A stretch of 64,000 nt of DNA, from assembly GCF_013386115.1 (NCBI RefSeq), contig NZ_JACAOR010000008.1, forward strand, positions 261,398 through 325,397, read 5' to 3'. The position numbers were made by a program, and so were the translations under genes. The first letter of the stretch is position 1, and every line of letters starts with the position of its first letter. Source of the DNA: Pseudomonas gingeri. Lineage in GTDB: Bacteria; Pseudomonadota; Gammaproteobacteria; Pseudomonadales; Pseudomonadaceae. Under the pieces are notes generated by a model. The model had not been told where the DNA came from and made no database searches. It saw only the letters and a list, made by a program, of their open reading frames with translations. Positions 54,573 to 63,486 of this stretch are shown in pieces.

Positions 54573-55997
54573 TTAGTGCTTGAACATCACATGGCGTACG
54601 GTGGTGTAGTCCTCCAGGCCGTACATGGACATGTCCTTGCCATAGCCGGACAGCTTCTGACCGCCGTGGGGCATCTCGCTGACCAGCATGAAGTGGGTGT
54701 TGACCCAGGTGCAGCCGTATTGCAGGCGGGCCGCCAGGCGGTGGGCGCGACCGACATCGGCGGTCCACACCGACGATGCCAGGCCATAGTCCGAATCGTT
54801 GGCCCAGCCCAGTACCTGGGCCTCGTCGTTGAAGCGAGTCACCGAAACCACCGGGCCGAACACTTCGCGGCGGACGATCTCGTCGTCCTGCTGGGCATCG
54901 GCCAGCACCGTCGGTTCGAAGAAGAAACCGTTGCCTTCCACGGCCTTGCCGCCGGTCACCAGGCGGATATGCGACTGCGCCACGGCGCGCTCGACAAAAC
55001 CGGCGACACGATCACGGTGCTGGGCGGTGATCAGCGGGCCCAGCTCGGTGGAAGGATCATCCTGCAGGCCGTACTTGATGGTGCTCACGGCCGCGCCGAG
55101 TTTCTCGACGAACTTCTCGTAGATACCGGCCTGGGCGTATACGCGGCAGGCCGCGGTGCAATCCTGGCCGGCGTTGTAGAAGCCGAAGGTGCGGATGCCT
55201 TCCACGGCGGCGTCGATATCGGCGTCGTCGAAGATGATCACCGGGGCCTTGCCGCCCAGTTCCATGTGCATGCGCTTGACGCTGTCGGCGGTGCTGGAAA
55301 TGATGTTCGAGCCGGTGGCAATGGAGCCGGTCAGCGACACCATGCGCACTTTCGGATGGGTCACCAGCGGGCTGCCGACGGTCGGGCCGCGCCCGAACAC
55401 CAGGTTGAGCACGCCGGCGGGGAATATCTCCGCCGCCAGTTCGGCCAGGCGCAACGCGGTCAGCGGGGTCTGCTCCGACGGCTTGAGCACCACGGTGTTG
55501 CCGGCGGCCAGGGCTGGGGCGATTTTCCAGGCGACCATCATCAGCGGATAGTTCCACGGCGCGATGGAGGCGATCACGCCCACCGGGTCGCGGCGGATCA
55601 TCGAGGTGTGGCCCGGCAGGTATTCGCCGCCGGCCGAACCGTTCATGCAGCGGCTGGCGCCGGCGAAGAAACGGAACACATCGGCAATCGCCGGGATTTC
55701 ATCGTTGAGCGCCGCGCTCAGCGGCTTGCCGCAGTTGTCTGACTCCAGCCTGGCCAGTTCCGCGCCGTGGGCCTCGATGGCATCGGCGAGCTTGAGCAGC
55801 AACAGCGAGCGGTCTTTCGGCGCGGTCTGCGACCAGCTGTCGAAAGCGGCATCGGCGGCGCGCACGGCGGCATCGACCTGGGCTTCGCTGGCTTCGTTGA
55901 TTTCCACCAGCACACGGCCCAGGGCCGGATTGAACACGGGTTGCGCAGGGCCTTCGCCAGCGACGAGTTGACCGTTGATCAGCAGTTTGGTTTGCAT
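54573..55997 (-). CDS. Gamma-aminobutyraldehyde dehydrogenase (copy 2)
   Basis: A 474-residue NAD-dependent aldehyde dehydrogenase, the same length as E. coli PatD/YdcW. The motifs are WNYPLMMVAWKIAPALAAGN, catalytic Glu in MELGGKAPVIIFDDAD, and catalytic Cys in NAGQDCTAACRVYAQ, followed by EVFGPVVSVTRF. It oxidises 4-aminobutanal (1-pyrroline) to GABA. The ATG at 55997 has GAGGA upstream. It lies between the ABC permeases and the APC permease and is a paralogue of the gene at 60.8 kb. Confidence 0.92.
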   Translation of the reverse strand: MQTKLLINGQLVAGEGPAQPVFNPALGRVLVEINEASEAQVDAAVRAADAAFDSWSQTAPKDRSLLLLKLADAIEAHGAELARLESDNCGKPLSAALNDEIPAIADVFRFFAGASRCMNGSAGGEYLPGHTSMIRRDPVGVIASIAPWNYPLMMVAWKIAPALAAGNTVVLKPSEQTPLTALRLAELAAEIFPAGVLNLVFGRGPTVGSPLVTHPKVRMVSLTGSIATGSNIISSTADSVKRMHMELGGKAPVIIFDDADIDAAVEGIRTFGFYNAGQDCTAACRVYAQAGIYEKFVEKLGAAVSTIKYGLQDDPSTELGPLITAQHRDRVAGFVERAVAQSHIRLVTGGKAVEGNGFFFEPTVLADAQQDDEIVRREVFGPVVSVTRFNDEAQVLGWANDSDYGLASSVWTADVGRAHRLAARLQYGCTWVNTHFMLVSEMPHGGQKLSGYGKDMSMYGLEDYTTVRHVMFKH

Positions 55998-56040
55998 GGT
56001 TATGTCCTCATGACTCAATCGGGTTGTCCGGCGGCCGCCT

Positions 56041-56065
56041 GTCCCTTGTGGGAGCGGGCTCGGGC
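56041..56065. repeat. Single degenerate REP-like sequence
   Basis: GTCCCTTGTGGGAGCGGGCT (56041-56060) resembles the start of a REP unit (GTGGGAGC core) but has no inverted partner nearby. It lies in the 86-bp gap between the ALDH copy 2 gene and the permease gene. Confidence 0.5.
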
Positions 56066-56083
56066 GGCCACTTGTTGAAAGGG

Positions 56084-56908
56084 TTATTTACCGCCACTGC
56101 CGGCCACGCTTTCACCGCCGCGGGTCAGGTAGTAGGCGCCGAGGATCGGCAGCATGGTGACCATCATCACCAGCATGGCGACCACGTTGGTGACCGGTAC
56201 GTCCCGCGGTCGGCTGAGCTGGTTGAGCAGCCAGATCGGCAGGGTGCGTTCATGCCCGGCGGTAAAGGTGGTGACAATGATCTCGTCGAACGACAGGGCG
56301 AACGCCAGCATGCCGCCGGCCAGCAGCGCCGAGCCGAGGTTCGGCAGGACGATGTAGCGGAAGGTCTGCCAGCCATCGGCACCGAGGTCCATCGAGGCTT
56401 CGATCAGGCTGTGGGAGGTGCGCCGCAGCCGGGCGATGACGTTGTTGTAGACGATCACCACGCAGAAGGTCGCGTGGCCGACGATGATGGTGAACATCCC
56501 CGGCTCGATCCCCAGCGTCTTGAAGGTCGCCAGCAAGGCGATCCCGGTGATGATCCCCGGCAGGGCAATCGGCAGGATCAGCATCAGCGAAATGCCCTGC
56601 TTGCCGAAGAAGTCGCGGCGATACAGCGCGGCCGAGGCCAGGGTGCCGAGGACCATGGCGATCAGGGTGGCGATGGCGGCGATCTGCAGCGACAGCTTGA
56701 TCGCTTCCAGCACGTCCGGACGGGCGAAGGCCACGCTGAACCACTTCAGGGTGAAGCCCTGGGGCGGGAAGCTGAAGGCCGCGTCCTCGGTGTTGAAGGC
56801 GTACATGAAGATGATCAGGATCGGGAAGTGCAGGAACACCAGCCCGCCCCATGCGGCGATACGCAGGCCCAGGGAAGCCCGCCCTTGGGATGAAGAGTCA
56901 GAGTGCAT
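56084..56908 (-). CDS. Spermidine/putrescine ABC transporter permease (PotC/YdcV-like)
   Basis: A 274-residue inner-membrane permease with six helices. The EAA loop is seen in SLIEASMDLGADGWQTFRYIVLPNL. N-terminal LRIAAWGGLVFLHFPILIIF and FNTEDAAFSFPPQGFTLKWF are typical of PotC-type proteins. Its start overlaps the end of the partner permease gene by 11 bp, so both are translated together. Confidence 0.93.
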   Translation of the reverse strand: MHSDSSSQGRASLGLRIAAWGGLVFLHFPILIIFMYAFNTEDAAFSFPPQGFTLKWFSVAFARPDVLEAIKLSLQIAAIATLIAMVLGTLASAALYRRDFFGKQGISLMLILPIALPGIITGIALLATFKTLGIEPGMFTIIVGHATFCVVIVYNNVIARLRRTSHSLIEASMDLGADGWQTFRYIVLPNLGSALLAGGMLAFALSFDEIIVTTFTAGHERTLPIWLLNQLSRPRDVPVTNVVAMLVMMVTMLPILGAYYLTRGGESVAGSGGK

Positions 56909-57845
56909 CGAAGGCCCCCAGGCGTTTGACGATGGACAGGTAGACGGCGATCAGCACGATCGGCACCAGGGTGAAGGCGGCCGCCATCGGCATGTTGCCG
57001 ATGGCCCCCTGCTGGGCGTAGACCATGCTGCCGACGAAGTAGCCGGGCGGACCGATCAGCTGCGGCACGATAAAGTCGCCCAGGGTCAGCGAGAAGGTGA
57101 AGATGGAGCCGGCGGCAATGCCCGGGATCGACAGCGGCAGGATCACCTGCATGAAGGTCTGGCGCGGCTTCGCCCCGAGGTCGGCGGAGGCTTGCAGCAG
57201 GGACGGCGGCAGGCGCTCCAGGGACGCCTGGATCGGCAGGATCATGAACGGCAACCAGATATAGACGAACACCATGAAGCGGCCCAGGTGCGAGGTCGAC
57301 AGGGTGCTGCCGCCGATCCCGGGGATACCCAGGACGAATTGCAGCAGCGGTTCCAGTCCCAGGTGCTGGACGAACCACTGGGCGACGCCGCCCTTGGCCA
57401 GCAGCAGGGTCCAGGCATAGGCCTTGACGATGTAGCTGGCCCACATCGGCATCATCACCGCGATGTAGAAGAACGCCTTGGTCTTGCCGGTGGTGTAGCG
57501 CGCCATGTAGTAGGCGATGGGAAAGGCGACGATCCCGGAGGCGATCGACACCACCACCGCCATGCTCAGGGTGCGCACGATGATGTCGAAGTTCGACGGG
57601 TTGAACAGCGCGGCGAAGTTCGCCAGGGTCAGGTCCGGAGTGACCGCCATGGTGAAATCGTCGAAGGTGTAGAAGCCTTGCCAGAGCAGGGTCAGCAGCG
57701 AGCCGAGATAGATCGCGCCGAACCAGATCAGTGGCGGCACCAGCAGCAACGCCAGATAGAAGTTGGGACGGCGGTAGAGCAGGTTGGAGAACCGTCGCAT
57801 CAGCGACGGGCTTGCCGTCGTGGGTGTCAGGGCCAGAGTGCTCAT
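56898..57845 (-). CDS. Spermidine/putrescine ABC transporter permease (PotB/YdcU-like)
   Basis: A 315-residue permease with six helices. The EAA loop is LLQASADLGAKPRQTFMQVIL followed by PLSIPGIAAGS. Its start lies 1 bp from the stop of the ATPase gene. With the overlapping PotC-like gene it forms the membrane channel of the importer. Confidence 0.93.
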   Translation of the reverse strand: MSTLALTPTTASPSLMRRFSNLLYRRPNFYLALLLVPPLIWFGAIYLGSLLTLLWQGFYTFDDFTMAVTPDLTLANFAALFNPSNFDIIVRTLSMAVVVSIASGIVAFPIAYYMARYTTGKTKAFFYIAVMMPMWASYIVKAYAWTLLLAKGGVAQWFVQHLGLEPLLQFVLGIPGIGGSTLSTSHLGRFMVFVYIWLPFMILPIQASLERLPPSLLQASADLGAKPRQTFMQVILPLSIPGIAAGSIFTFSLTLGDFIVPQLIGPPGYFVGSMVYAQQGAIGNMPMAAAFTLVPIVLIAVYLSIVKRLGAFDAL

Positions 57846-57846
57846 G

Positions 57847-58872
57847 TCACACCTCGCTCGCCAGCACAGTCATGGCTTCCCGCGCCCAGCGCGCGGTGAT
57901 GCGCTGGCCGGTCTGGTGCTGGGCGCTGGTGTCCAGCCACTGGGTGTTGGCCTGGCTGATATTCAGGGTCTGGCCGTTCTCCAGCTTCAGCTCATAGCGG
58001 GTGGCGCTGCCCTGGTACTGGATATCGTGCAGCAGGCCGCTGACTTCGACTTCGTGGCCTTGTGCCGGGCCTTCGGCGAAACGCACATGTTCCGGGCGGA
58101 TCGAGAAGGGCAGGTCGCTGCCGCTCAACTGCCTGGCCAACTCGCCGCGAATCACGTTGGAGGTGCCGACGAATTCGGCGACGAAGGTGGTGGCCGGTTT
58201 CATGTAGAGGTTGCGTGGGGTGTCGACCTGCTCGATGCGGCCCTTGTTGAACACCGCGACGCGGTCGGACATCGACAGCGCTTCGGTCTGGTCATGGGTG
58301 ACGAAGATAAAGGTGATGCCCAACTGGCGTTGCAACTTCTTCAGTTCGCCCTGCATCTGCTCGCGCAGCTTGAGGTCCAGGGCGCCGAGGGGCTCGTCGA
58401 GCAGCAGCACCCGTGGGCGATTGACCAGGGCACGGGCCAGGGCCACGCGCTGGCGCTGGCCGCCGGACAACTGCACCGGCTTGCGCTCGCCATAGCCGCC
58501 GAGGGCGACCATGCCCAGGGCTTCCTCGGCGCGCGCCAGGCGTTCGTTCTTGCCGACGCCCTTGACTTTCAGGCCGTAGGCGACGTTGTCGCGCACGTTC
58601 ATATGGGGGAACAGCGCGTAATCCTGGAACACGGTGTTCACGTCACGCTGGTAGGGCGGCAGCCCGGCGGCTTCTTCGCCGTGGATGCGGATCGAACCGG
58701 CGCTGGGTTGTTCGAAGCCGGCGATCAGGCGCAGGCAGGTGGTCTTGCCCGAGCCGGAAGGGCCGAGCATGGAAAAGAACTCGCCGTCCTGGATATCGAT
58801 GGAAACCCGGTCAACGGCTTTCACTTCGCCGAACTGACGGGAAACGTGGGTGAACTGGACTGCAAGCGTCAT
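57847..58872 (-). CDS. Spermidine/putrescine ABC transporter ATPase (PotA/YdcT-like)
   Basis: A 341-residue ATPase. Walker A is LGPSGSGKTTCLRLIAG, signature LSGGQRQRVALARALVNRP, Walker B VLLLDEPLGALD, and the C-terminal TOBE domain is found from about residue 270. The ATG at 58872 (MTLAVQFTHVSRQFGEVK) is the family start. The 666-bp gap upstream, filled mostly with REP repeats, separates it from the binding-protein gene on the same strand. Confidence 0.95.
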   Translation of the reverse strand: MTLAVQFTHVSRQFGEVKAVDRVSIDIQDGEFFSMLGPSGSGKTTCLRLIAGFEQPSAGSIRIHGEEAAGLPPYQRDVNTVFQDYALFPHMNVRDNVAYGLKVKGVGKNERLARAEEALGMVALGGYGERKPVQLSGGQRQRVALARALVNRPRVLLLDEPLGALDLKLREQMQGELKKLQRQLGITFIFVTHDQTEALSMSDRVAVFNKGRIEQVDTPRNLYMKPATTFVAEFVGTSNVIRGELARQLSGSDLPFSIRPEHVRFAEGPAQGHEVEVSGLLHDIQYQGSATRYELKLENGQTLNISQANTQWLDTSAQHQTGQRITARWAREAMTVLASEV

Positions 58873-58975
58873 GATGCGGTGCTCCAAAAAGGCGAGGGCC
58901 GTTGCAGCGGCCTGGCCTGGACTTCTGAAAAATCTGAAACGGTGAACAGCGATCTGGCTGGCATTGCGCTGTCTG
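58873..58975. other. Leader of the ABC ATPase gene
   Basis: About 100 bases of non-repetitive sequence between the REP array and the ATPase start. No clear promoter is seen on the reverse strand, so the ATPase and permeases may depend on readthrough from the binding-protein gene. Confidence 0.3.
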
Positions 58976-59538
58976 TTCGGACGCGGCAAGGCTCACGGGC
59001 CTCATCGCTGGCAAGCCAGCTCCTACAGGGGTTGTGTCGTACGCAAGCTCGTTGTGCGACACGGACTCCTTGTAGGAGCCGGCTTGCTGGCGATGGCGTC
59101 CGGATGGGCGATGCAAGGCTCATGGGCCTCATCGCTGGCAAGCCAGCTCCTACAGGGGTTGTGTCGTACGCAAGTTCGTTGTGCGACACAGATCCCTTGT
59201 AGGAGCCGGCTTGCCGGCGATGGCGTCCGGATGGACGCTGCAAGGCTGATGGGCCTCATCGCTGGCAAGCCAGCTCCTACAGGGGTTGTGTCGTACGCAA
59301 GCTCGTTGTGCGACACAGATCCCTTGTAGGAGCCGGCTTGCCGGCGATGGCGTCCGGATGGACGCTGCAAGGCTCACGGGCCTCATCGCTGGCAAGCCAG
59401 CTCCTACAGGGGTTGTGTCGTACTCAAACCCGGTATTCGACACAGATCCCTTGTAGGAGCCGGCTTGCTGGCGATGGCGTCCGGATGGACGCTGCAAGGC
59501 TCATGGGCCTCATCGCTGGCAAGCCAGCTCCCAGGGGT
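58976..59538. repeat. Tandem array of a 127-bp REP-pair unit, about 4.4 copies
   Basis: The motif CAAGGCTCAYGGGCCTCATC-type junction recurs at 58987, 59114, 59241 (GAT variant), 59368 and 59495, exactly 127 bp apart. Each unit holds an inverted REP (ATCGCTGGCAAGCCAGCTCC), an about 42-bp spacer with a small inverted repeat (TGTCG...CGACA), a forward REP (GTAGGAGCCGGCTTGCCGG or CTGG) and a GCGTCCGGATGGACGCTG spacer. Copies differ at only a few bases except for a variant spacer in the fourth. The last, partial copy abuts the stop codon of the binding-protein gene. Confidence 0.95.
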
Positions 59539-60690
59539 TTAGCGACCGCCCATGATCGCAATGTAGTCCTGGGTCCAGCGGCTGTACGGCACGAACTTGC
59601 CGCCCTCGGCCTGCGGGGTTTTCCAGAAGGCGATCTTGTCGAAGGAGTCGAAGCCGTTGGTCTTGCAGCCTTCGGCGCCGAGCAACTCGCTACCCTTGCA
59701 CGCCGCGGGAACCGCCGGCAGGGAACCGAACCAGGCCGCTACGTCACCCTGGACCTTGGGTTGCAGCGACCAGTCCATCCACTTGTAGGCGCAGTTGGGG
59801 TGCTTGGCATCGGCATGCAACATGGTGGTGTCGGCCCAACCGGTGACGCCTTCCTTCGGAATGGTCGAGGCCACTGGCTGCTTGTCGGCCTGCAGGCCGT
59901 TGACCATGTAGCCCCAGGAGCTGGAGGCGGCGACGCCTTCGTTCTTGAAGTCACTCATCTGTACGGTCGCGTCGTGCCAGTAGCGATGGATCAGCGGCTG
60001 CTGCGCGCGCAACAGGTCGAGGACCGCCTTGTACTGGGTCTCGGTCAGTTCATAGGGGTTCTGGATCCCCAGTTCCGGCTTGGCGGACTTGAGGTACAGC
60101 GCCGCGTCGGCGATATAGATCGGGCCGTCATAGGCCTGTACGCGGCCCTTGTTCGGCTTGCCGTCCGGCAGGTTCTGCGCGTCGAAGATCACCGCCCAGC
60201 TGGTCGGTGCCTGCTTGAACACGCTGGTGTTGTACATCAGCACGTTCGGGCCCCACTGGTAGGGAGTGCCGTAGGTCTGCTTGTTGACCACGTACCACGG
60301 CGCATCCTTGAGGCGCGGGTCGAGGTTCTTCCAGTTCGGGATCAACTCGGGGTTGATCGGCTGCACCCGCTTGCCGACGATCAGGCGCAGCGACGCGTCG
60401 CCCGAAGCGGTGACCAGGTCGTAGCCGCCCTTGGCCATCAGGCTGACCATCTCATCGGAGGTGGCGGCGGTCTTCACACTGACCTTGCAGCCGGTTTCCT
60501 TTTCGAAACCGGTGACCCAGTCATAGGCCTTGTCGCTTTCACCCCGTTCGATATAGCCCGGCCAGGCGACGATATCGAGTTGGCCTTCGCCGGCACCGAC
60601 AGCTTTCAGCGGTTCGGCGGCCTGGAGACTGGCGCTGGCCAGCAAGGCGGTGGTGAGTGCACTGAGCAGTGCGGTCTTGTGCGCGAACAT
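59539..60690 (-). CDS. Spermidine/putrescine ABC transporter substrate-binding protein (PotF/YdcS-like)
   Basis: A 383-residue periplasmic protein with signal peptide (MFAHKTALLSALTTALLASA). Typical family segments are LDIVAWPGYIERGESDKAYD, VTGFEKETGCKVSVKTAATS and MLHADAKHPNCAYKWMDWSL. It would bind a polyamine or similar cation for the PotA-PotB-PotC set downstream. The stop is TAA directly next to the REP array. It lies 85 bp downstream of the first ALDH gene. Confidence 0.92.
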   Translation of the reverse strand: MFAHKTALLSALTTALLASASLQAAEPLKAVGAGEGQLDIVAWPGYIERGESDKAYDWVTGFEKETGCKVSVKTAATSDEMVSLMAKGGYDLVTASGDASLRLIVGKRVQPINPELIPNWKNLDPRLKDAPWYVVNKQTYGTPYQWGPNVLMYNTSVFKQAPTSWAVIFDAQNLPDGKPNKGRVQAYDGPIYIADAALYLKSAKPELGIQNPYELTETQYKAVLDLLRAQQPLIHRYWHDATVQMSDFKNEGVAASSSWGYMVNGLQADKQPVASTIPKEGVTGWADTTMLHADAKHPNCAYKWMDWSLQPKVQGDVAAWFGSLPAVPAACKGSELLGAEGCKTNGFDSFDKIAFWKTPQAEGGKFVPYSRWTQDYIAIMGGR

Positions 60691-60775
60691 GGGGTTTCCC
60701 TCTACTTTAATTATGGTCGGGGCAGTCGAACGGGTACTACATGCCGGTTGTGGCTTCTTGTTAGCGTAGTGCGTG

Positions 60776-62266
60776 TTACAGATGCTGGCCGTGGCGCGCC
60801 ATGATATGGCGCACCACGCTGTAGTCCTGGAGCGAATCGCTGGACAGGTCCTTGCCGTAGCCGGAGCGTTTCAGGCCGCCGTGGGGCATTTCGCTGACCA
60901 GCATGAAATGGCTGTTGATCCAGGTGCAGCCGTACTGCAGGCGCGAGGCGACCTGCATCGCTTTATCCAGGTTCTGGGTCCAGACCGACGAGGCCAGGCC
61001 GTATTCCGAATCGTTGGCCCAGTCCACCGCCTGGCTCAGTTCGTCGAAGCGGGTCACGGTGACCACCGGTCCGAAGACTTCGCGCTGGACGATCTCGTCG
61101 CTCTGCCGGCAGCCGGCGAGCAGGGTGGGCTGGTAATAGAAGCCGGCGCCGGAGTGCACGGCGGCACCGGTGACGCGCTCGATGTGCGGCTGGCCCAGGG
61201 CCCGCTCGACGAAACTGGCGACGCGGTCGCGCTGGCGGGTACTGATCAGCGGGCCGATCTCGTTGTCGGCGTCGCGTTTACCGGCAAAGCGCAGGCTGCT
61301 GACGGCAGCGCCGAGTTCGGCCACCAATTTGTCGTGGATCCCGGCCTGGGCGTAGATCCGGCAGGCGGCGGTGCAGTCCTGGCCGGCGTTGTAGTAACCG
61401 TAGTTGCGCACGCCTTCGACCACCGCCTGGATATCCGCGTCGTCGCAGACGATCACCGGGGCCTTGCCGCCCAGTTCCAGGTGGGTGCGCTTCACGCTTT
61501 TCGCGGCGGCCTGGAGGATCTTCTGGCCGGTGACGATATCGCCGGTCAGCGACACCATGCGCACCTTCGGATGGCTGACCAGATGGCTGCCGACCCCTTC
61601 GCCGCCACCGCAGACGATATTGATCACGCCCGCCGGCAACAACTCGGCCAGCGCCGGGGCGAGGGCCAGGATCGACAGCGGCGTGTGTTCTGAGGGCTTG
61701 AATACCAGGGTGTTGCCGGCGGCCAGGGCCGGGGCGATTTTCCATGCGGCCATCATGATCGGGTAGTTCCACGGCGCGATGGAGGCGACCACGCCAATCG
61801 GGTCGCGGCGGACCATGCTGGTATAGCCCGGCAGGTACTCGCCGGACAGTTGCCCGGTCTGGCAGCGCACGGCCCCGGCGAAGAAGCGGAACACGTCGAC
61901 GGTCGCGCTGAGGTCATCCTGGCGGGCCAGGTGCAGCGGCTTGCCGCAGTTCAGCGATTCCAGGCGAGCCAGCAGGTCGGCGTTTTTCTCCACCGCGTCG
62001 GCGATGGCCAGGAGGATGTTCGAGCGTTGCTGCGGCGTGGTGCGCGACCAGCCGGCAAAGGCCCGGTGGGCGGCGAGGATGGCGCTTTCGACCTGTTCGG
62101 TGCTGGCTTCGGCGATATGCGTGAGCACCTCGCCGGTGGCCGGGTTGAGGATCGGTTCCACGAAACCAAGGCCGGCAACGAGTTCACCGTCGATCAGCAG
62201 CGAGGTGAACAGCGGGGTCGGGTGCGCGCCAGCCATTTTGCGAGTTCTCTTTTCTTGTGTGGCCAT
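60776..62266 (-). CDS. Gamma-aminobutyraldehyde dehydrogenase (copy 1)
   Basis: A 496-residue aldehyde dehydrogenase closely related to the copy at 54.6 kb. Motifs are WNYPIMMAAWKIAPALAAGN, LELGGKAPVIVCDDADIQ and YYNAGQDCTAACRIYAQAG with the catalytic Cys. It has an N-terminal extension of about 20 residues. GGGAAG precedes the ATG at 62266; an in-frame ATG at 62236 is an alternative. As first structural gene after the LysR regulator it heads the polyamine transcript. Confidence 0.92.
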   Translation of the reverse strand: MATQEKRTRKMAGAHPTPLFTSLLIDGELVAGLGFVEPILNPATGEVLTHIAEASTEQVESAILAAHRAFAGWSRTTPQQRSNILLAIADAVEKNADLLARLESLNCGKPLHLARQDDLSATVDVFRFFAGAVRCQTGQLSGEYLPGYTSMVRRDPIGVVASIAPWNYPIMMAAWKIAPALAAGNTLVFKPSEHTPLSILALAPALAELLPAGVINIVCGGGEGVGSHLVSHPKVRMVSLTGDIVTGQKILQAAAKSVKRTHLELGGKAPVIVCDDADIQAVVEGVRNYGYYNAGQDCTAACRIYAQAGIHDKLVAELGAAVSSLRFAGKRDADNEIGPLISTRQRDRVASFVERALGQPHIERVTGAAVHSGAGFYYQPTLLAGCRQSDEIVQREVFGPVVTVTRFDELSQAVDWANDSEYGLASSVWTQNLDKAMQVASRLQYGCTWINSHFMLVSEMPHGGLKRSGYGKDLSSDSLQDYSVVRHIMARHGQHL

Positions 62267-62373
62267 TGGAGCTTCCCTTGCAGCTGGAGTCCGGCCTTTC
62301 TCTATATGGATGGCAAGAGACTAGAGGCCGGACGAGAGGTCGACAAATACTAAATACTGAAAGCAGCGTTCGA

Positions 62374-63288
62374 TTAAATAGATGGCTTGCGCCCGCCATG
62401 GGGTTGTTCACGGGCGACGGTCAGGAACGGGTCCACCAGGGTCGGTCGCGCGGTGCCGCGGCGCCAGGCCAGGCCGACGTCCAGGGTCTGGCTCAGGTCG
62501 GCGAGGGAGCGGGCTTCGATGATGTCGCCCTCCAGGGACCAGGGTCGGTAGGTCATGTCCGGCTGGATCGACAGGCCCAGGCCGGCGGCCACCAGACTGC
62601 GCACCGCTTCGGTGGAAGCGGTGCGCAGGCTGATCCGTGGCTGCAGGCCGGCACCGCGCCACATGCGCTGGGCATTGCGGTCCATCTCGTCGACGTTGAG
62701 CTGGATCAGCGGTTCGCGGGCGACATCGGCGAGGTTGATGCTGTCGTGTTCCAGCAAGGGATGCTGGGCCGGCAGCCAGAGACGGTGCGGCGAATGGGTG
62801 AGAACCTCGGTCTGCAGGGCATGGCGGTCTTCCAGGTTGGAGAGGATCAGCACGCCGACGTCGATTTCACCGCTGACCAGCAAGTGCTCGATATACGGCC
62901 GCTCGTCTTCCATCACGCGGATTTCCACATTGGGGTAGGCACGCTGGAAGCGGGTCAGCAGGTCGGCCAGGTAGTAACCGGCCACCAGGCTGGTCACGCC
63001 GACGGTCAATTGCCCGGCGACCTGGTCGGTGCTCTGTTGCAGGCTGCGCTTGGCATTGTCGACCGTGGCCAGGATCAGGTGCGCCTGGCGCAGGAACTGG
63101 TGGCCCTGGTGGGTCAGGGTCATGCCCTTGGCGTGACGGTTGAACAGGCTGACGCCGATTTCCTGCTCAAGCTGCTGGATCGCCAGGGTCAGGGTCGACT
63201 GGGAAATGAACACCGCCTGGGCGGCGGCCGAGATCGAGCCGGTCTCGGCCACGGCGATAAAGTGTCGGATCTGACGCAGGGTCATCAT
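62374..63288 (-). CDS. LysR-family transcriptional regulator
   Basis: A 304-residue regulator. The winged HTH is at residues about 3-62 (LRQIRHFIAVAETGSISAAA, QAVFISQSTLTLAIQQLEQE), the effector-binding domain at about 90-295. It is the first gene of the reverse-strand polyamine cluster, 107 bp upstream of the ALDH, on the same strand rather than divergent. It probably controls this cluster; the ligand is unknown. Confidence 0.9.
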   Translation of the reverse strand: MMTLRQIRHFIAVAETGSISAAAQAVFISQSTLTLAIQQLEQEIGVSLFNRHAKGMTLTHQGHQFLRQAHLILATVDNAKRSLQQSTDQVAGQLTVGVTSLVAGYYLADLLTRFQRAYPNVEIRVMEDERPYIEHLLVSGEIDVGVLILSNLEDRHALQTEVLTHSPHRLWLPAQHPLLEHDSINLADVAREPLIQLNVDEMDRNAQRMWRGAGLQPRISLRTASTEAVRSLVAAGLGLSIQPDMTYRPWSLEGDIIEARSLADLSQTLDVGLAWRRGTARPTLVDPFLTVAREQPHGGRKPSI

Positions 63289-63486
63289 GGGAGAAATACC
63301 CTTGCCGGTTATTTCGGCGAGTTGTTTTTATGGATGCACACCAGTGTATATCTTTTTAATCGATGGCTTGATCGGTGAGTCAGGATTCAGGCAAAAGCCG
63401 CGCAACATCTGGAAGCACTCTCGCCGACCACCGTATGACGGGTCGTTTTACTCTGTGGGTCTATTCGCCATTTACGGAGTCTGCCG

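Noticed and set aside
58811..59497. Several similar reverse open frames of 101-124 codons in the REP array
   Set aside because: They are translations of the 127-bp repeat itself (recurring MQRPSGRHRRQAGSYKGS) with no ribosome binding sites.
58976..59538. Possible CRISPR array
   Set aside because: The spacers are as conserved as the repeats, the period is 127 bp, and the units contain REP cores; no cas genes are present.
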